Assembly (NCBI GenBank): GCA_963621965.1
Contig: CAVFGN010000045.1
Span: forward strand, 1 to 11,827
DNA: 11,827 bases
Source of the DNA: JAEELC01 sp963621965
GTDB lineage: Bacteria > Bacillota_I > Bacilli_A > Acholeplasmatales > Anaeroplasmataceae
Direction of reading: 5' to 3'
The translations under genes were made by a program, and so were the position numbers. The notes beneath the pieces were generated by a model. The model worked only from the letters and a program-made list of their open reading frames with translations, had not been told where the DNA came from and did not search any database. Below are positions 1-10,133 of this stretch, in pieces. Numbering within the stretch: position 1 is the stretch's first letter; each line of letters opens with the position of its first letter.

Positions 1-3000
1 CTATACCTTATTCTAATTTTAACCCATTTATCTTTAATCTTAGCCTCTCTCATTTGAGACTCTTTCCAGTTCCAAGTTGTATATCCTCTATTAAAATCTT
101 CTGGAACGTTAAATGAACCAGGAGTCAGAACATCGCTAGGTAGGGGATTCTAATTAAGTTCTACTGGTACTTTATCTGTAGGATTCCCATCAAGATCCTC
201 CCATCCAGATTCATTCTTTTGAACTATATTCAATGGATTTATCTAAACATACCATTTATCCTCTTTATATTGCATATTCCCACGTAGTCTTCCTTTTTCG
301 GGGTCAGTTATATCTACTGCTTTAGCATGATTCCAAATATGATATTCATCAAGCGTATCATATTTTATAATTTCACCTCCAGAAAGATTTGAGTAATCTC
401 TATTTTTAGAAGTCATACTCCTATAAGTATCCTCTATCTCATTTATAGTATCCTACCTCTAATAATATAATGGAAGTAAGGTAGATTTATCATAGCTCTA
501 TAATTCTATTTTCTATCCGTTCTATATTTTATAATTTTTTCTATGTTCCGAATCCAAATTAACGTAGTCAGAGTTAAATAGAATGTCACTACCATTATAC
601 TAATATAGTTCTTTAGTAGCCTCCTATCTTATATACATATTCTTTTTATCCTTGGCAAAGTCGTAGCAATCACCAACAATCTCATAATGAAATGATTCTG
701 GTTCAGCGTTATTACTTATTATCTGTAAGTCATCAAAAATCTTATGAGCTTGTGGTGTATCTGATACTACAAATTCAAATTCAAAAGGATGCTGCTTACC
801 ATACCAATAAGTTGGGTATATACTATCTGCAATATCTATTATACCAGCTTGTCCATGCTTCCAAAAATCTGTATTTAAGAACTACATATTATATTGAGGC
901 ATCACAGCAACCACTGATTGATAATATCCTGCACCCACTTTTACACCATTTTCAAATCCACTTGTATATAATTCAGCTAATGAAGGAGTTTCTCCATTAT
1001 AAGTAACTTCTATATTAGCTCTAATATTAAGAAGGTAGACAATCGTAGAAGGATTTATTCTCTGTTCTGGATCTGACTTCAATACTTCTCTTCTGCCGCG
1101 TTCATCCTTACATATTATATACTTGTTTCCAAGGACATTATTGTTAATCCAATCAGATTTCTAATCAATAGGATTTGTTATTTTTTCAATGTACTTACCA
1201 TTTTCCTTAACTCCTCTAACATAGAACTCTGAACAGAAGTCGATTGCATCCTATTTCAGATATAAATATTGTACTTTTTTTCCATCTACATCTATAGGGT
1301 CTGTGATGCCAAACTTTTCATAATTCTTAAAATTATCATGTTCTAGAGAATATGTAATTGATATAGTAATATTTTCTCCCGTAGGTAAAGTTCTATTGTC
1401 TAAGTACAACTACCCAATATTAGTTCCAGCTTTTAGTGCATTATCAAAGATATTTTCAGACAATGTAATTCCATCAGAAAAATCATTTCCATGATGACTT
1501 ACTCCAAGTTTTGAAATCCATTTAGATGTATCTCTATTGAAACTAAAGTATTGATTATAGATGTTTTCAGAGTAACTCGGAAGCCAACTATAAAAAGTAA
1601 TCCATGTTTGCAATACTTCACTATAACATAAGTTCCACACTTTCTCTTCAAATCCATGTAGATTATCATAGAAAGTAAACATAACATCATGTTTAAACTT
1701 ATTATAGTGTGTTTTTACATTTCTAATACCTATAACAGGTTCTATCTCTCTTTCAGTTAGAGTAATATTCTAATTTAAGAACTCTTGGACTTTAAAATCA
1801 GAAAGACATTCAAAGTTTTCTCCATTAGTTCTCCATATCTTTTTCCCAACTGTATCAACTCCATAAATACCCTACGGGGTTTTTATAATAGAATCTTTCC
1901 ACTAACTACCAAATGTATCAGAAATTATTTTTGGATTCTCTGGGAGTACATTAGAGGTGTTTATATAAATATTTCCGCCACTACCTTCTCCAGCTACTGC
2001 TCTTTCATTTACTGGGATGAGGGCAATTCCGTGTTCGAATACACATAATAAACTACCTCTTAATTCAACCAATTTAGTTATCTATCCATAGGTTTTCGGA
2101 TAATCTCTATAATGAGTTCCCTAGAAAGTTCTAAATCCATTTTTAAAAGCATCATTAACATGTATATCAGAATAACTAATTCTATTGGTAAAGTCATTTT
2201 TAATAGCTGGAACATCAGGGACTTCAAAGTTGTATCTTTCTGATAGAGATTTACTGAATCCTTTATTAAAACAAAGAGCTTCTGGAGTTTTATAAGATCC
2301 ATCTGCAGACATTCCAGAATAAGGATAGAATGTTCTAGCATGACCAGTCAGAGACATCTCATCTGGAATAGACTCATCTAGGGCTCTAATATTCAAATTA
2401 CTTGAAGAAATTAGCTAAAAAGTTACCCACATTCCCATCTTTACAGCATTTACGTCTCCCAGATTTATCTTTTCAAAATTCTCAGTTTTTACAACACCAT
2501 CAGATACTTCATAGTTTTCTTTCCAACAATCTTCATCTACTATTTTATGGTTGGTTGGAGCTGAGGGGTCTTGAAAGTTTCTATTTAATCTGTGAGTAAA
2601 TGTACATATATAAGTATCTCCCCTGTAGAGTAAGAAACTATCTTTTGTTTCTTCTATATCGTACCGCTCGGATATTGCATAGTAAGAGGACTTATCAGAA
2701 TATCTTATTTTAAATAGTTCCTATTTATTCATATTCTGATAATCTTTGATATAAATATTAATTAGAGTTCCTGGATATTTATAACCATCAAAAGCAATAT
2801 AAGGTCCAAAAGATCCTCTTAATAAATTTGTAGAATCTGTTGATTTTATTTCAGAATTAATATATTCATAGCGAAAAGCTTCCTCTGCCTCTCCAGCTCT
2901 AGCTGAAAACATCTTATTTCCTACTTCAACTAATTTTACATTATCTTCAACTCCAATTATTCTAGTAGTAAAAGTAGTTTGATTAGATTTTGATAAATCA

Positions 3001-4967
3001 TCTGCGTAGAAATGCCTGGATTCTGTTTCATCTTGTTTTAATGGTGTAACATCGGATGCTTGTTCTACTATATATTCGTCACCACAGAATAATGTATTGT
3101 AATAAGGACTATTGACATCATATTCTGGGCAAATAGCTCCATATTTATATACATTAGATTTTGTGACAGCATATAATCGATCCTCTAAACTATGTACTAA
3201 TTTTTTATCATCAGACAAGAATCGTTCTGCTATATAGAAATCTCCCTCATCCTCATCAGGTTTAGATGAGGAATTTACTGTAGTACTATAATCAGCATAA
3301 AGCATTGGAGTATTTGATTCGCTATCAACTCCTAATGTAAAAGCTTGACACAACCTAAGAGGTATTCTCTTCTATCTAACAAAAAAGTACCCTTTGATGT
3401 TATGTTTACGTAATTCCTTAAAAAGATTTTCACTATCTTGCGCTTCTATTTTGATTCCTACTACTTTAGTAGTTTCTATATCTTGGTTAGTTTCTAATCT
3501 AACTACCCCATATATATTTTCTAAGGATTCATTAGATTTAATCTTAGAAGCATCATCACCAGTTTTGTAAACTATACCTGTATCTTCATTGCTACTTATA
3601 TAAAGTCTAGATTTAACTTTAGTTTTTTCATCAATTTGCATTATTGGAAACTCTGTGTATGTTTCACGATCTTTTTTATCCTTTTTATCAAAGTACATTC
3701 CTCTAATATTGAATACTGGAGATAAAGTTCCATTTTGCAAGAGATAAACTATCCCAAATCTGTAAATTTCATGATTCTAATATCCTGTATAGTTATATAT
3801 AAAGGATGGGTCTGCATACGTTCCTTTTGTTATATGATTATAATCATGTGCTACTGGATCATAATCTTTGCTAGTATCTACACTCGCAACAAATCTAAGA
3901 GATAAATCACTTAATTCTGTGTAATCTATATTTTGGTTTTCTATATTGCCAAAAAATAGCATATTCTAGCAAGATGCTTGAGTCTAAACATTCTGAGCAA
4001 TCTAATACTATGGGTTAATTTCATCTACTGTTATTTCCTTCTTAGTTTCATTACCAGTAATAAAAACCTAGCATATAAGAGAGTTATTAACCAGAAATTT
4101 CTAATCTATCTTATAAGCTTGAACAGTAGCATTCTATTCAATATCGGAAGTACTTCTAGTGTAATACACATTTACATACTAATACGCAGGATCTATATTA
4201 CTTATAATGAATTTAACGGATTTATAAGAATTTTCATCTCTGAATCCAGAAGTAATACTCCCGAATTGAGTTCCTTTAAATATAGACACCATTCCAGATT
4301 CTCCTACAAAATCTGTTTCATTTCCATCAGCATCAACATATCTAAAGTAGAAATGATAATTACCAACTGGGAGATTACCACTCTGGTATACATTTATAAA
4401 TTCTATAGTAGGAATCCCCACATAAGTTTTATATAGGGATGTATCAGATTCAAACTAGGCTCCCTAATCATATATATTAGTATCGTTATTTCCTTTTCTA
4501 TCAACTATCTAATATTTTCCTTTTCCTAAAGGAGAAAACCTAGAATTTATGAGTCTTGGGACATTCTTTCCATCATTTATAATTAAGTTCACAGAACCAT
4601 CGTAAGACCATTGGGGAAGTATATCTACTGGATGATTTATATCAAATGCTAATTCATCAGTATCAAAATCTACTAACTGATTTTTATCATAAAATATTGG
4701 ATCATCTTCAGATTCTTTAATTCCGTTTGGTAATTCATCAGTCTATTTATATTTACTCCAATCTTTATCTGCTTTTATAGATATACCTAACTCTTCTCCT
4801 AATTCTTCCTTTGTAAAGAATTTATTTCTGAAATAGTACTTGGCCTCTGATAATCTATAATTTCTAAAAGGATTATATTCCCAAGCCATATTTCCTTTAG
4901 AAGGTAAAACTTTGGACATTATACCAAAGTTTATTTTATTTTTCAATGGTTTTACAAATTCCGTCAT
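1..4967 (-). CDS. Giant crAss-like distal tail (muzzle-type) protein, incomplete at left edge (at least 1655 aa, TAG = Gln)
   Basis: The ATG at 4965-4967 overlaps the upstream TGA and begins MTEFVKPLKNKINFGIMSKV. The frame continues to base 3 with no TAA or TGA seen, but with at least 34 TAG codons. Recognisable crAss-like tail patterns include LPVGNYHFYFRYVDADGNET (about residue 199 on), YRFGIVYLLQNGTLSPVFNI (about 403), LFCGDEYIVEQ (about 627), and GSQWKDSIIKTPQGIYGVDT followed by KKIWRTNG (about 1021-1050); the last looks like a propeller-type beta blade. The visible C-terminal end, NWKESQMREAKIKDKWVKI then RIRY, resembles the final segment of such proteins, so probably only a few dozen residues are missing. 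There is no signal peptide or membrane span. As the last and largest gene of the tail block it probably forms the distal tail opening that contacts the cell surface; that role is inferred from crAss-like organisation. TAG makes up roughly half of its glutamine codons by hand count. Confidence 0.8.
3966..4010 (-). other. TAG-dense glutamine cluster inside the giant distal tail gene
   Basis: Within 15 codons (residues 320-334, around NPQYQIAQNVQTQASCQN) four glutamines are encoded by TAG (4008-4010, 4002-4004, 3984-3986, 3966-3968) and two by CAG/CAA. Without an efficient TAG-reading tRNA, translation could not cross this stretch. It is the densest TAG cluster I found in the window. Confidence 0.85.
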
Positions 4968-7900
4968 GAGTAATATCTATATTTATTTAGTAATCGTGCT
5001 TTTTGGAATCCTCTTACAGTACCTGTATCATCGTTTCCGTCTCTCTTCATTTCATACTCTGATGAAAGAGGATCTTTTAATATTAATAAGCCACCATCAT
5101 TTAGCTAAAATCTACTATTTAGATTTTCTTTACCATCTTCTAGTTTATTATTAGTCATAGCTACTACTAAGTTTCCTGAACTATCAATTGAGTAATTAAT
5201 TTGTTTAAATGGGACATTTGTTGCAGCTTTTACTGTAACAGGATTTCCTTTAACTATATAGTATAATTTAGTATTGCTATAATTAGCGGCAGAGTTTCCT
5301 ATTAAATCTTTGCCATTATAATCCATAATGCCAATACCCTACCCAGTAGTTTGAAGGTCCAACATATAATTTCTAAGAGAAATACCAGAAGTTTTATCAG
5401 AATTAACTATATTAAATTTGTATGTAGAATCTATATTCTTTACTTTATATTTTAAATTATTTTTAAATTCTTTTTCAGTTTTTTCTTCTTCAATTTCACT
5501 AGCTAAAATAGTTGTAATTTCATTTAAATTTACTTTATCGTTATCAAGTTGGAGTTGGACATTACAATCATCTAAAGCCTTCTAAGATTTTATAGATAAC
5601 GGTAGCACTAATCCATAAATACAATTATCCATATAATAAATAGACTATGGAATTAAGCATGCTGTACTCATTCCTTCGTTATCATATCTATATAGATTTC
5701 CAAGAATTTGTGCAAATGAATTATATAATTCTTTCTACAAACTTAATAAGGATGAATAATCACTAGCTCTTGATGCTAAAGAAAAATCTATAGGATAAAA
5801 ATATGAACTATTATTTGATTTTAACATAAGCTAAACTCTAGTATTTCCATTGCTTCCNNNNNNNNNNNNNNNNNNNNNNNNNNNNNNNNNNNNNNNNNNN
5901 NNNNNNNNNNNNNNNNNNNNNNNNNNNNNNNNNNNNNNNNNNNNNNNNNNNNNNNNNNNNNNNNNNNNNNNNNNNNNNNNNNNNNNNNNNNNNNNNNNNN
6001 NNNNNNNNNNNNNNNNNNNNNNNNNNNNNNNNNNNNNNNNNNNNNNNNNNNNNNNNNNNNNNNNNNNNNNNNNNNNNNNNNNNNNNNNNNNNNNNNNNNN
6101 NNNNNNNNNNNNNNNNNNNNNNNNNNNNNNNNNNNNNNNNNNNNNNNNNNNNNNNNNNNNNNNNNNNNNNNNNNNNNTTACATATTTTAAATTATATAGT
6201 TCGAAACTATCATTATCATAAGCTAGTGGTAATAGCCTTCCTGAATAGGTCAAATTAGATTCTAATTTAGTACAATAAGCTTTAACCATCTGTAATGCTT
6301 CATACTAAATTTGAAATGAATATACATTATCTTTGAAATTTGGATTTATAGAGTCTGTTTTTATATGTAATACATTAGTTGGAAATGGGTTCTCAGCTGT
6401 TCCTAATAACGTGTCACTTTTATCAATACCACTAGAAGATTCTAATTTATAGTTAGTAAGATTATCTACAATTTTGGCAAAAGAAAATAAATAAGAATCC
6501 TAATTACTATCTTCTCTATCAGTATATTTTATTGATGCACTTGTTGTGGGTTCTTCTTTATTTATATCTAAAGAAAAAGCTTCTTTTTTACATTCCAAGT
6601 AGAATGTATTATATGTTTTTTCTAAACCAATAGAAAGTTCACAATTTATATTTAAATCTCTAAGTGTTTGTATACAACTTAAAGATGTTTTACTGTCCTT
6701 TAGTTTAGTTTTATCCTCATCAGATTTCCCTTCTGTGAAAGGATTGATAACTCCATATATAGTAGATTGATCCTTATCCGTTGTTTTGGAAGTATAATTC
6801 ATGGAGAATGTAGGATCAAATGATAATGTTAATCCTATAAAGTCTGTTGTAGATGCGTAGTAAGAATTAAAAACTTCATTTGTATACATCCATCTATAAA
6901 ATACTCTTTCTTCTGCAGTAGTTTTAGTAGAAGCATTTTCTTTAGTCTTAGCGTATTTTACTATAATTTTTACTAAGTAAAGAGTATTAGAAACAAGAGG
7001 ATTACTAAGTCTGAAATAAGTTTGATCCAATGGTAAAATATCATAAAATATACCATGATATGAGGCTTTTTTACTTACAGTATATTTAGATTTTTCAAAT
7101 GTATTATCGGCCTTCTTCTAAGGTCTAACAAATTCCATTGATACATCTGTTACATTGTATCCTTCTTCTTCATATACTTCTAATCCCCAAGTTAAACTCA
7201 TGGAATTTTGTTTATAATACCTCCAAGTAGTTAAACCAATATATCCAGTCCCCAGTTTATCTAAATCTATAGAACCAGAAACAGCAAGGTAAGATATTGG
7301 ACCCCAGTTCATACAAGGGGTAAAGGTATATTTTAATATATACCCATAATCTCTATCTTTTTCATTGAAAGGAATGCTATCTATTATTGCTTTAATAGAT
7401 TTACTATTTGATAATATATTCTCAACTAATACAGAATAGTTTTGGTTATTAGAGTCTATAGTTTCCTCTATTTTCCCTTTAATATCTATATAAACTTCTT
7501 CTGTAGTACCTGCTACTTCTAAATTACATTTTACTTGTGTAGGTATAAAAGGATATTCTCCCCCAAAATTAAAAGTTACATTAGGAATGTAGTGTTTTGA
7601 ATTTTTATCTTTTGTAAATACATGAGAAATTTCAATATCGAAAGTATTACATTGCACTAGTTCTGCTATTAACACCAAACGTCCTGAAACTTTACTATTA
7701 AATATATTATAAGGTTGAGATACTAAACTACGGTATTTGTCTAAGTCTGGTTTTGTAGTTCCACTCTCCGAACCTTCATATTCATATATGTGATAGGTTT
7801 TTCCGTTTTGTAACTAATACTGCTTTAAATCAGAGAATTTAACTAATCTACCAGTATCTGTAATAGTACCTATATCAAGTTTTATTGTTTGTTTCGCTGC

Positions 7901-8419
7901 TTCATCAAAGTCTTTTAAACTATATTTAGAGGAATCATAGAAATTAGAGTAATTATCTGAGAGATTATTACCATAGACTATAAACTTGTCTCCAGGGTTA
8001 AAAGTTAGCTCTGAGTCTAAATCCTTTTTTAAGTAATATACATAAGCACCATTAGTTGCATCCCAATGAAAATCCTTTTCACTAAGGCTACAAACTATAT
8101 TGCTAATTTCATCTGAAGAAATATTTCTTTCAGGAGACGGAAATGATCCTATTTGGCACTTATTCTTTAATGGATTATAAGAAACTATATAAATAACACC
8201 TCCAAGTTCTGCAGTTCCTAAAGGAACGTAACCTTCAGGGAGATATGCAGTTTCCACTCTACCGTTACCCATGTCATTCTATAATACATTTTCATTACCG
8301 TTAAAAGTAACTAGAGTACCATTTAAACAATTTGTTAATACATCATTAGGAGTAACTATTGGATTCAAATCCATAATCATTCCCTTATTAAATGTATTAG
8401 TTGCTTGGGATTTTTTCAT
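4964..8419 (-). CDS. Giant crAss-like tail protein, proximal member (1151 aa, TAG = Gln, contains N gap)
   Basis: The ATG at 8417-8419 gives MKKSQATNTFNKGMIMDLNP. It was chosen because it overlaps the upstream TGA and because the frame is closed by TGA just before it. Later ATGs would remove the N-terminus. The conserved-looking region LNGTLVTFNGNENVLQNDMG then LPEGYVPLGTAELGGVIYIV (about residues 32-86) is characteristic of crAss-like tail proteins. The rest is beta-rich with many NxT/SxS strands. At least 11 in-frame TAG codons occur (residues 47, 202, 434, 640, 705, 863, 895, 925, 946, 1027, 1105). Residues about 748-854 lie in the run of N, but the frame is the same on both sides. The gene ends FQKARLLNKYRYYS then TGA, overlapping the next ATG as ATGA. 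No signal peptide or membrane segment is visible. Size and position suggest a barrel component of a podovirus-like tail, perhaps comparable to the tail hub/tubular class (P22 gp10, T7 gp12). That comparison is inference. Confidence 0.78.
5858..6177. other. Assembly gap (320 undetermined bases)
   Basis: A continuous run of N inside the 1151-aa gene. The flanking codons are in the same minus-strand frame in window coordinates, so the stated gap length keeps the frame. About 107 residues are unknown, and any stop, insertion or repeat inside cannot be seen. Such a gap in a single gene is often a scaffolding join or a variable/repetitive stretch. Confidence 0.98.
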
Positions 8420-9438
8420 AGAAATTCATATTCATTGTCATTTACTAATATATCTTTAAATTTAAGAGGGGATCTAACTTCAATTAGTTCTGCATTAGCC
8501 TTTAAATTCTATATGTAGTATTTAAGTTTTATAGTACTAATCATAGGTATGCGAAATATATATTTATAAGAGTATTGACTAATTTTGCATTCATCTAATA
8601 TTTGGTACATAAATACAGAACCAAAGTTAAAATGCTTTCTGGGTCTCCCTTTAGAATTTTTCTGCTATAAGTATTGCTGATATTGTTCATCAGATAGTGC
8701 AAAATAGTAATATCCATCCCAAGGAATGTTTTTTCTCTTATATAATACACGCAGCTTCTTTGTGAGTTTCATTATATAATAATGAAAATGCTGTATCGGA
8801 CTTTTTTTGAGTTGACCTATGTAACACCATAGAGACTTGCCTCGAATTAAAACATCTCCCCCATAACTATTATGTAAATATAAAGATTTCCAAGAGAAGG
8901 TCAAAATTCTTTTAATATCTTGCTAAGGCACTTTTGGAAATAGTTCAAATAACTAATAATAATAATCGGATATTTTAGTGTCAATTAACCCATCTCCATA
9001 TTGTTTTCCTTCATTAGTGTATTTAGATATAAGATCTCTACTTTGTTTATCGATATAAACAGTTTTTACCCTCGGTGTTCTGTTACCTAACATGTAAAAT
9101 CCTATTTCATATCCCGAGAAGTTAGAATTAACAATGTCAATATCCTCCCATTTTCCTGCTCGTCGTAGCCTTTGAAAATCTCTACCGGAAACCCTTTTCA
9201 TATGCATATTACATTTTTTGTTTCCAGTTAATGGAAACCAGAAAGTTACATTTCTTTCTATTATGTCTTGTATTACTAATTTAAGGGAAGCTTTAAATAT
9301 TTTCTTAACTAGTATTTGCCTGTGATTGTCGCCAATAGCTTCTTTACACTGTTCACAACTTATTTGTAATTTAGAATAAGGAAAATTGTCAAATAAATTA
9401 GTAGTAGTAAAAGCACAACCTAAGCTATATCTAATCAT
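8416..9438 (-). CDS. Conserved crAss-like structural-block protein with AT-hook-like motif (340 aa, TAG = Gln)
   Basis: ATG (9436-9438) to TGA (8416-8418); 341 codons, with in-frame TAG at residues 162, 172, 258 and 310. The N-terminal half has a helical segment (LVKKIFKASLKLVIQDIIE, 43-61), a strand (NVTFWFPL) and a conserved-looking MKRVSGRDFQRLRRAGKWED (80-99) followed by NSNFSGYEIGFYM. The C-terminal half is strongly basic (MKLTKKLRVLYKRK) and carries KGRPRK (263-268), which matches an AT-hook core for minor-groove DNA binding. crAss-like tail blocks have been reported to contain a gene with remote similarity to IHF; this could be it, since the segment at about 43-75 has an HU/IHF-like helix-then-strand order, but I cannot confirm that from sequence alone. 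The alternative is a tail-ring protein. Its stop overlaps the ATG of the following giant gene as ATGA. Confidence 0.68.
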
Positions 9439-10133
9439 TATTTATATAATTTGAGAGATTTACCAAAACTTTTTCTATTCCAACTTGTCTTAGCATCAAG
9501 TACCTAATCCCATTCGTTCTGAGACATATAATGATCAACTCTAGCCTAATCACATTGAACATTCCATTGCTATTTTAGCATATTTGCCATCTATATTATA
9601 TTAGCATTATTAGTCATTATACCTTCTTTGAATTTAATGATATAAGCACAATAAGTGGCTAAAGCTGTAGCCTCTTTGTCAGTTATTTCTGGAAGACCGT
9701 CATCGTCTAATATCAATCCCTTATATAGAATGTTTATTTTACCATAAGGCTTATCAAAATAGAGCATATCTCCGACTCTTTCATAATGAATAAGTTTTCC
9801 TGGTAAATATAAAGGATCCCTGAAAGCTTTTCTATGTTCTATGTATGATTCTACAAATGCTGAATTAATATCCCCATTTGGTGTATCATGTGTGGAATAA
9901 TCCCATTCTTCAAAATCAGTAGTTACAGCTTCTAATATATCTGCGTTACAAGGTAATTGTATTCCTTCTTCACAATTGGAAACACACGTAGAATACCTAT
10001 AAAGTCTAGTCCTTTTATTTCCTATTAAACCCCACGCCACGAGGGCAGTTTCTTCATATTCTTCTTCTGTCATGCTTAAACCATATAAGGTTTCTAGAAG
10101 AGAAAGTCCATAATGAAAGTCATTTAATGTCAT
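9438..10133 (-). CDS. Probable head-tail connector / tail-stabilisation type protein (231 aa, TAG = Gln)
   Basis: ATG (10131-10133) to TAA (9438-9440); 232 codons. The first 180 residues are free of TAG. The last 51 contain four, at residues 181, 188, 196 and 210, in a glutamine-rich tail (MANMLK-Q-QWNVQCD-Q-ARV, then NEWD-Q-VLDAK). The protein has an acidic helix (TEEEYEETALVAWG, from about residue 22). A long helix, TDKEATALATYCAYIIKFK, starts near residue 151; it is the kind of alpha-helical region found in podovirus connector proteins of the P22 gp4 class, for which crAss-like phages are reported to carry a relative. I assign this gene to that role from position and pattern only; an alternative is a ring protein without close known folds. 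It overlaps the upstream gene by ATGA and the downstream gene by one base (TAATG), so translation is probably coupled. Under the standard code only a 180-aa product would be made. Confidence 0.72.

Noticed and set aside
692..1006. Plus-strand ORF of 104 aa
   Set aside because: It is antisense to the open distal tail frame, has low-complexity composition (Y/L/Q/H) and no start context; it is a shadow of the coding strand.
3978..4436. Plus-strand ORF of 152 aa, hydrophobic N-terminus
   Set aside because: It lies wholly antisense to a well-supported frame; its Ile/Tyr/Ser richness is what the complement of this AT-rich gene produces.
4912..5154. Plus-strand ORF of 80 aa spanning the junction of the two giant genes
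   Set aside because: It is antisense to both genes, and the ATGA junction on the other strand explains the region fully.
5850..6221. Plus-strand ORF across the run of N
   Set aside because: Almost all of it is undetermined bases, so it has no coding evidence.
1..8272. Many short minus-strand ORFs of 60-210 aa as separate small genes or pseudogene fragments
   Set aside because: They share one frame per gene, are separated only by TAG, and fuse into full-length proteins with continuous motifs. Decay would also leave TAA, TGA and frameshifts, which I do not see.
8416..9438. Confident naming of the 340-aa protein as an IHF subunit
   Set aside because: The helix-strand order and reported crAss-like gene content make it possible, but I see no diagnostic HU/IHF residues, so it remains only a hypothesis.
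4964..10133. TGA read as tryptophan or selenocysteine (codes 4/25)
   Set aside because: Three genes end in TGA exactly at the next gene's ATG, while tryptophan is encoded by TGG; TGA is a true stop here.
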